Below are positions 18,560 through 22,187 of a stretch of 22,187 nt of DNA, in pieces (the stretch's first letter is position 1; the number at the start of each line of letters is the position of its first letter). The stretch covers positions 1-22,187 of the forward strand of contig JABVXU010000760.1 of the NCBI GenBank assembly GCA_013365365.1, given 5' to 3'. The stretch comes from Cruorifilaria tuberocauda. Taxonomy: Eukaryota; Nematoda; Chromadorea; Rhabditida; Onchocercidae. The position numbers and the translations under genes are program-made. The notes under the pieces are model-generated. The model worked only from the letters and a program-made list of their open reading frames with translations. It was not told where the DNA came from and did no database searches.

Positions 18560-18615
18560 ATGGAAGGGAAAGGAAAAAAACCCCGATTTCTCCGGGTATT
18601 TTTTTCTTTCCATTA
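18560..18615. repeat. Long imperfect hairpin with CCCG/CGGG apex
   Basis: The left arm ATGGAAGGGAAAGGAAAAAA and then ACCCCG (to 18585) pairs with the right arm CGGGTATTTTTTTCTTTCCA (from 18593), interrupted by small bulges, around an apical loop near ATTTCTC. The arms are about 20 bp. It is followed by more T-rich DNA. Precursor-miRNA-like, terminator-like or a tiny inverted repeat element are all possible readings. Confidence 0.6.
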
Positions 18616-18951
18616 TTTTATTCGTGATATAATTTTCTCAATCCATTCTTTATCCAGTATATTTTACCATTTTTTTTTTTAATATATTCGGCAGACGACT
18701 GTTTCAACAAAAAAAAAATCTATCGGTAGCACTGATTGCTATCTGAAATTAAATCGTTATATCAGCTCAAAAAAAAAAAAAAACAAAAGAAATGGAAAAG
18801 ATCGATGGAGGATAGATAGCTGATAATTTGTTATAATATAATTGTAATAATAAATAAAAATGGTAATTTTAAATTTGATAAATTTTTTGAATCATATAGA
18901 GATAAAATTAACTTTATAAATATGTATTCAACCTATTTTAACAACATGGCA

Positions 18952-18969
18952 AATAATAATATTATTATT
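18952..18969. repeat. Perfect 18 bp palindrome of AAT/ATT triplets
   Basis: AATAATAAT joined to ATTATTATT with no loop, followed by ACAATAATAACAATAA. A microsatellite that flips strand, able to extrude as a cruciform. Confidence 0.75.
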
Positions 18970-18999
18970 ATTACAATAATAACAATAAAAAAAAAAGCA

Positions 19000-19693
19000 A
19001 ATAATTACTCCATTAGATCAAATTTCAAATAATTTCTAAAAATTAATACATGAATACAATCAAAATAATAACTAATTCATTAATTAAAAAAAATTCTTTA
19101 CCTATTTTACCGTATTCTCAGTCATATGAATTTTTTTTTACAAAAATACACACATACCATTTAATATTAATTTGTAACAAATTAAATAACTGAAACTACT
19201 AATTACATGAAATGAATATAGATATGTAATCTCAAAAAGATCAATGATATGCGATGAAGTAATCAATGATGCATTTTAATGTAAAGTGATAATTTATTTA
19301 TCAAATTGTCATTGAAAAGAAATTTCTGTAATTTTTAAGATTTGACAATTCCGCAGTTTTTTTTTTCATTTCTTTTTTTTATAATTTTTAATTTGCTACT
19401 TCTATTTATTAACCTAGTTGTACGAGTAATTTTGTGGTATTATCAGTCCTTCCCTTTTTACTTATTTTAAAGTAATACAAATGAAATAAAGTTTAAAATT
19501 ACAATAAAATTTTTAAAACGGAAATAATATCCCAATGATATAACGGAAAAAAAAAAGTAAATTTTCCAAACAATTTTAGCTGATGACAACAACAGCAAAT
19601 AAAATGATGCATTTAATGGTAAATGGTTGTTCGAAATGAGTAAAAGAACAGTAAATTTTTTTTTTTCTAAATGATGAAATTTTAACGTGAAAA

Positions 19694-19728
<35 letters not shown>

Positions 19729-20940
19729 AAAGCAAAGAGATAGTAGTATTTGTTCTAATGGTTTACAAATTAAAGATACGTTCGAAAATTTTTGCACGTA
19801 AAATGTGAAATAAAAAAAAAATAAATTTCATTGGAAAAAAACGCGAAAGAATTTTTTTCGTTTTTTAGTTTTTTGTTTAAGAAAGAGAAAAGAAATGAAA
19901 AAATATTGGAAGAAATTAAAATTTTGAATTTTTAAAAAAAAAATTTCGAATATCGAAAGATACAATTCCATCTTAAAACTGTCATAACTAAGTGACTTTC
20001 ATTTTTATTTTTCAATTTTTCAATAACTTTCAGTCTAAATAACTTTATTTTTTTTTCCTTTCTGCTCGTTTGACTTTTCAGAAAATGTGAAATTACATTC
20101 TGTTGTTCAGCAATGTAAAAAGCATTTATTACCCATTGATCATTATATTAACCTTAATGTTAAGCAAATGTCAATTTATGTTATTCAAATTACATTTCGA
20201 TAATTATATTAGAAAATTATTTTATCGACACTGTTTCTATCTACAATACAATTTTTCGATTCTTTTAATACAAGTTTAAAGTATCGATATCGTTGAACAA
20301 TTAATTAACTGATAGCTCGTTATGTTGCAGTTTTAATTTGTGTTACAATTTTAATTTTAATCGCATCATATAGAATGAATAAATATCGTAAGGGTTTTAG
20401 TTCAAAAAAATTAATTGTCACTTTGATAAACAAAAAAAAAGAAATATTTTCCATTCTTCGATAGTTAAATGATCGATTGAAATCGAGGTTAAAATTTGAT
20501 TAATACATAATTCATAGAGGAAAATTCGTTACTTGAAGCAAATTTGAAAGGAAGAAAATTAAATAAAGTAAAATAAAATCAAAAAAATAAATTTCAATTT
20601 GTGGAAATCACAATTTACCACTTAATCGAGGATTAAAATGATAATATATATCAAGGCCATTCGGATATTATTTTGACCATATGGATCACTCTTTCGATAC
20701 ATCATCTTTATTTCATTAATTACTAATTAAGTTAATTAATAAATTATTGTTTTTACGGGAAATTTTTTTCCTTCGGTTAAAAAAAAAACATGCAAAGAAG
20801 CAGAGCTGTATATTTATAAATATTTTGTGACAATTTTTTCCCTCCTCTTTTTAATTGTATTTGTAAATGTTTTTTGCTTTTTTTTTTTGAATGATTAAAA
20901 CTTCAATGTTTTAAAATGTTCATTTCTATACATCAACGCC
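19000..20940. other. AT-rich spacer with one GA repeat, no gene seen
   Basis: Long AT-rich stretch with homopolymers. The 73-codon minus frame at 19797-19576 owes its Ser-Leu run to the (GA)n repeat and is not credited. No splice-bordered open patch was found. Confidence 0.55.
19696..19724. repeat. (GA)n microsatellite
   Basis: About fourteen GA units preceded by AAAAGG. It is read on the minus strand as TC repeats, producing an artificial Ser-Leu run. Confidence 0.9.
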
Positions 20941-20954
20941 CTCCACATATTATT

Positions 20955-20995
20955 TTCACTATACCGCAAATATCGGACTATACTTCACTATACCG
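20955..20995. repeat. 29 bp direct repeat TTCACTATACCG
   Basis: TTCACTATACCG occurs exactly at 20955-20966 and 20984-20995, with GGACTATAC between. It is unusually GC-rich for the window and ends 12 bp before the LTR-like block, so the two may belong together. Confidence 0.7.
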
Positions 20996-21007
20996 GGTTA
21001 CTCCTTC

Positions 21008-21392
21008 TGTTGACAAAGCCGAGATGACTGCATAAAAGCTATGTAAAGAAAGCACTAAGCTTTTGGAAAGCGGGGGAGAGCAGAAAAGGATATCAAAGAA
21101 TCGAGATCAGGAGGGAACGAGAGAGAAAATTTCGACCCATATATCTCTACCAAAATCAGCATTCGACAACAAGGAATCATCAAGGCTAGTGAATACAACA
21201 ATGAAGGAGCAGCTTCGAATCAACAAAAAGGAGAGATTTTGAGGACAACATTCAATCCCAACGATCTCAACAGCCTCAACCCAACAATACAACAAGCAAT
21301 ATCAAGCAATCTAAGTAATATTGTCTGTGTGTGTTGTTTACTAGGGTAGTTTATCCAAAGAGTCGAGAAAGGAATTCATCATCCTTTCAACA
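21008..21392. mobile_element. Possible solo LTR of a retrotransposon
   Basis: A 385 bp block begins TGTTGACAAAGCC and ends CCTTTCAACA, so its ends are TG...CA with a perfect 6 bp inversion (TGTTGA/TCAACA), the hallmark of LTRs. It is sharply richer in G+C than both flanks. A TATA-like CATAAAAGC lies at 21031 and a GT-rich stretch (GTCTGTGTGTGTTG) at 21323-21336, as expected for the promoter and 3'-processing parts of an LTR. Length suits small metazoan LTRs, for example BEL/Pao or Gypsy; the family is a guess. Against this, no target-site duplication is visible (CCTTC versus AAATA), there is no primer-binding site after it, and there is no polypurine tract before it. A solo, decayed copy would explain that. 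The rival reading is a coding exon (see 21059-21346). Confidence 0.4.
21059..21346 (+). other. 96-codon stop-free frame, alternative exon reading
   Basis: Between TAA at 21056 and TAG at 21347 one plus frame is open for 96 codons, the longest non-homopolymer frame I found. It is rich in N, Q, S, I and E and includes ENFDPYISTKISIRQQGIIK and TTFNPNDLNSLNPTIQQAIS. CTAA/GTAATA (GT at 21315) could be a donor. There is no Met in frame and no good acceptor in front (only GGAAAG and TCAAAG). The minus strand is also open (62 codons, 21295-21107), which weakens the coding case. No family is recognised. Confidence 0.25.
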
Positions 21393-21840
21393 AAATAAAA
21401 AAGCAAAAAGAAAAAAAAATTTTTCCTTCCACTTCTTATGCCTCATCTTTATGATACTAGCTTATTCTTCTCATTTTAACTATTGAAATTTGGAAGTTTA
21501 AATTGAAAAATAATTCGTACAAAATACTTTCGCTCCGTACCGAAATGAATTTACAATTCCACTGAACAAACACGAATAGCAAATATTTAAAATCATAATT
21601 CGTGAAATTCTTAACATATTTCTTATGGGTCTTTCTTACATCTTCCATTAATATTATCATTGATAAATTTCATAATTCAAAGAGATTCTTTCAGATAAAA
21701 ATGATTGTAATAAATATTTTATAAAAATATTCACATGTTGTACAAATTAAAACTTACAATCAAATTATTCTTCGTCAATTCTTCCAATATTAAATTTAAT
21801 TTCTTTATTATATGATAGTTGATTGTTTACAGTTACAACA
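21393..21840. other. AT-rich spacer, no gene seen
   Basis: A return to the usual AT-rich composition between two GC-richer blocks. The 67-codon minus frame at 21660-21457 has no splice-like borders and is not credited. Confidence 0.5.
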
Positions 21841-21844
21841 TAAA

Positions 21845-22187
21845 CGTCAAAAGCCATAAGCCAATTTTACGTTATGATAATGCTTTCCTCCTTCCACTCC
21901 AGAGATCCTACCTTTCTCAACCGCTCATCCGCTAGAAGAATGTAATATGTTAACCTTTCGATTGTATAAGTCCTCATGATGCACCATCAATTTATCCCAT
22001 GCATACTTAGATGACCCTGCCCTGACCTCACTTCGGTTATCTCATATACGTAATTTTCCTTGACTTTTTCCGCTACATGAGCGTCCCAATATTATGATTG
22101 TCATCTAGGATTAGTATGCAATAGTAGATCCCATAATTATTTCATCTCTTTCTTCTGCTGGGAGCCAGTGCTATATGATTGATTATG
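21845..22187. other. GC-richer block cut by window end
   Basis: From ACGTCAAAAGCC onward G+C rises markedly (CTTTCCTCCTTCCACTCCAG, ACCCTGCCCTGACCTCACTT) up to the window edge. Short frames are open on both strands but all are broken. The plus strand gives INLSHAYLDDPALTSLRLSH, then IRNFP, stop, and LFPLHERPNIMIVI. The minus strand gives MTIIILGRSCSGKSQGKLRI, stop, then SSKYAWDKLMVHHEDLYNRK. Broken frames suggest either a decayed transposon or pseudogene piece, or non-coding functional DNA. GRSCSGKS fits the Walker A pattern, but this is too short to mean much. The rest lies beyond the window. Confidence 0.35.

Noticed and set aside
19576..19797. 73-codon minus frame with a Ser-Leu run
   Set aside because: The run is the complement of a (GA)n microsatellite; the remainder is AT-driven.
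21107..21295. 62-codon minus frame in the LTR-like block
   Set aside because: It opposes the longer 96-codon plus frame, and the G+C rise makes several frames open at once; no independent support.
22060..22100. Walker A-like GRSCSGKS on the minus strand
   Set aside because: Matches G-x4-G-K-S, but the frame is interrupted within a few codons and nothing else of a nucleotide-binding domain is present.

Overview
The window is very AT-rich eukaryotic DNA (about three quarters A+T by eye), full of A/T homopolymers, short microsatellites and imperfect AT-rich tandem repeats. I see no bacterial operon structure, no long coding ORF, and no tRNA, rRNA, spliced-leader RNA or CRISPR array. The sparse coding signal, small exon-like patches next to TTTCAG-type acceptors and GTAAGT donors, and a possible LTR of retrotransposon type fit non-coding DNA of a metazoan. 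An AT-rich nematode is my best guess, but this is inference; no gene here proves the species.

Layout. 1-2.5 kb: AT-rich spacer with (TAA)n, two short direct repeats, one minus-strand exon-like patch (682-731) and a degenerate 62-91 bp tandem repeat (1.81-2.13 kb). 2.5-8.7 kb: spacer with plus-strand exon-like patches at 2549, 5427, 5921 and 8391, a ~45 bp tandem repeat at 4.2 kb, and a 187 bp duplication at 5.65-5.94 kb that contains a 32 bp tandem repeat and repeated TGACGTAA/TTACGTAA sites. 8.7-10.5 kb: plain AT-rich spacer. 10.5-11.7 kb: a pyrimidine/purine block, then the clearest repeat in the window, a nested 81 bp satellite built on near-palindromic GATATC motifs. 11.7-17.2 kb: spacer with an inverted TGACGC pair, a second ACGT-core cluster (13.87-13.99 kb) and a polypyrimidine/(GA)n region (15.03-15.48 kb). 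17.29-17.58 kb: a GC-richer island with a short ORF containing (GAT)8. 18.0-19.0 kb: two striking hairpins. 20.95-21.39 kb: GC-richer block, interpreted as a solo LTR-like element with TGTTGA/TCAACA ends, or alternatively an exon. 21.85-22.19 kb: another GC-richer island cut by the window edge.

No complete gene can be called. The exon-like patches are recorded because they are the only places where open frame, non-repetitive composition and splice-like borders coincide; none is confirmed, they do not join into one gene by anything I can see, and several probably arose by chance. The better-supported content is repetitive and structural: the 81 bp satellite, the 5.7 kb duplication, the 18.4 and 18.6 kb hairpins and the possible LTR.
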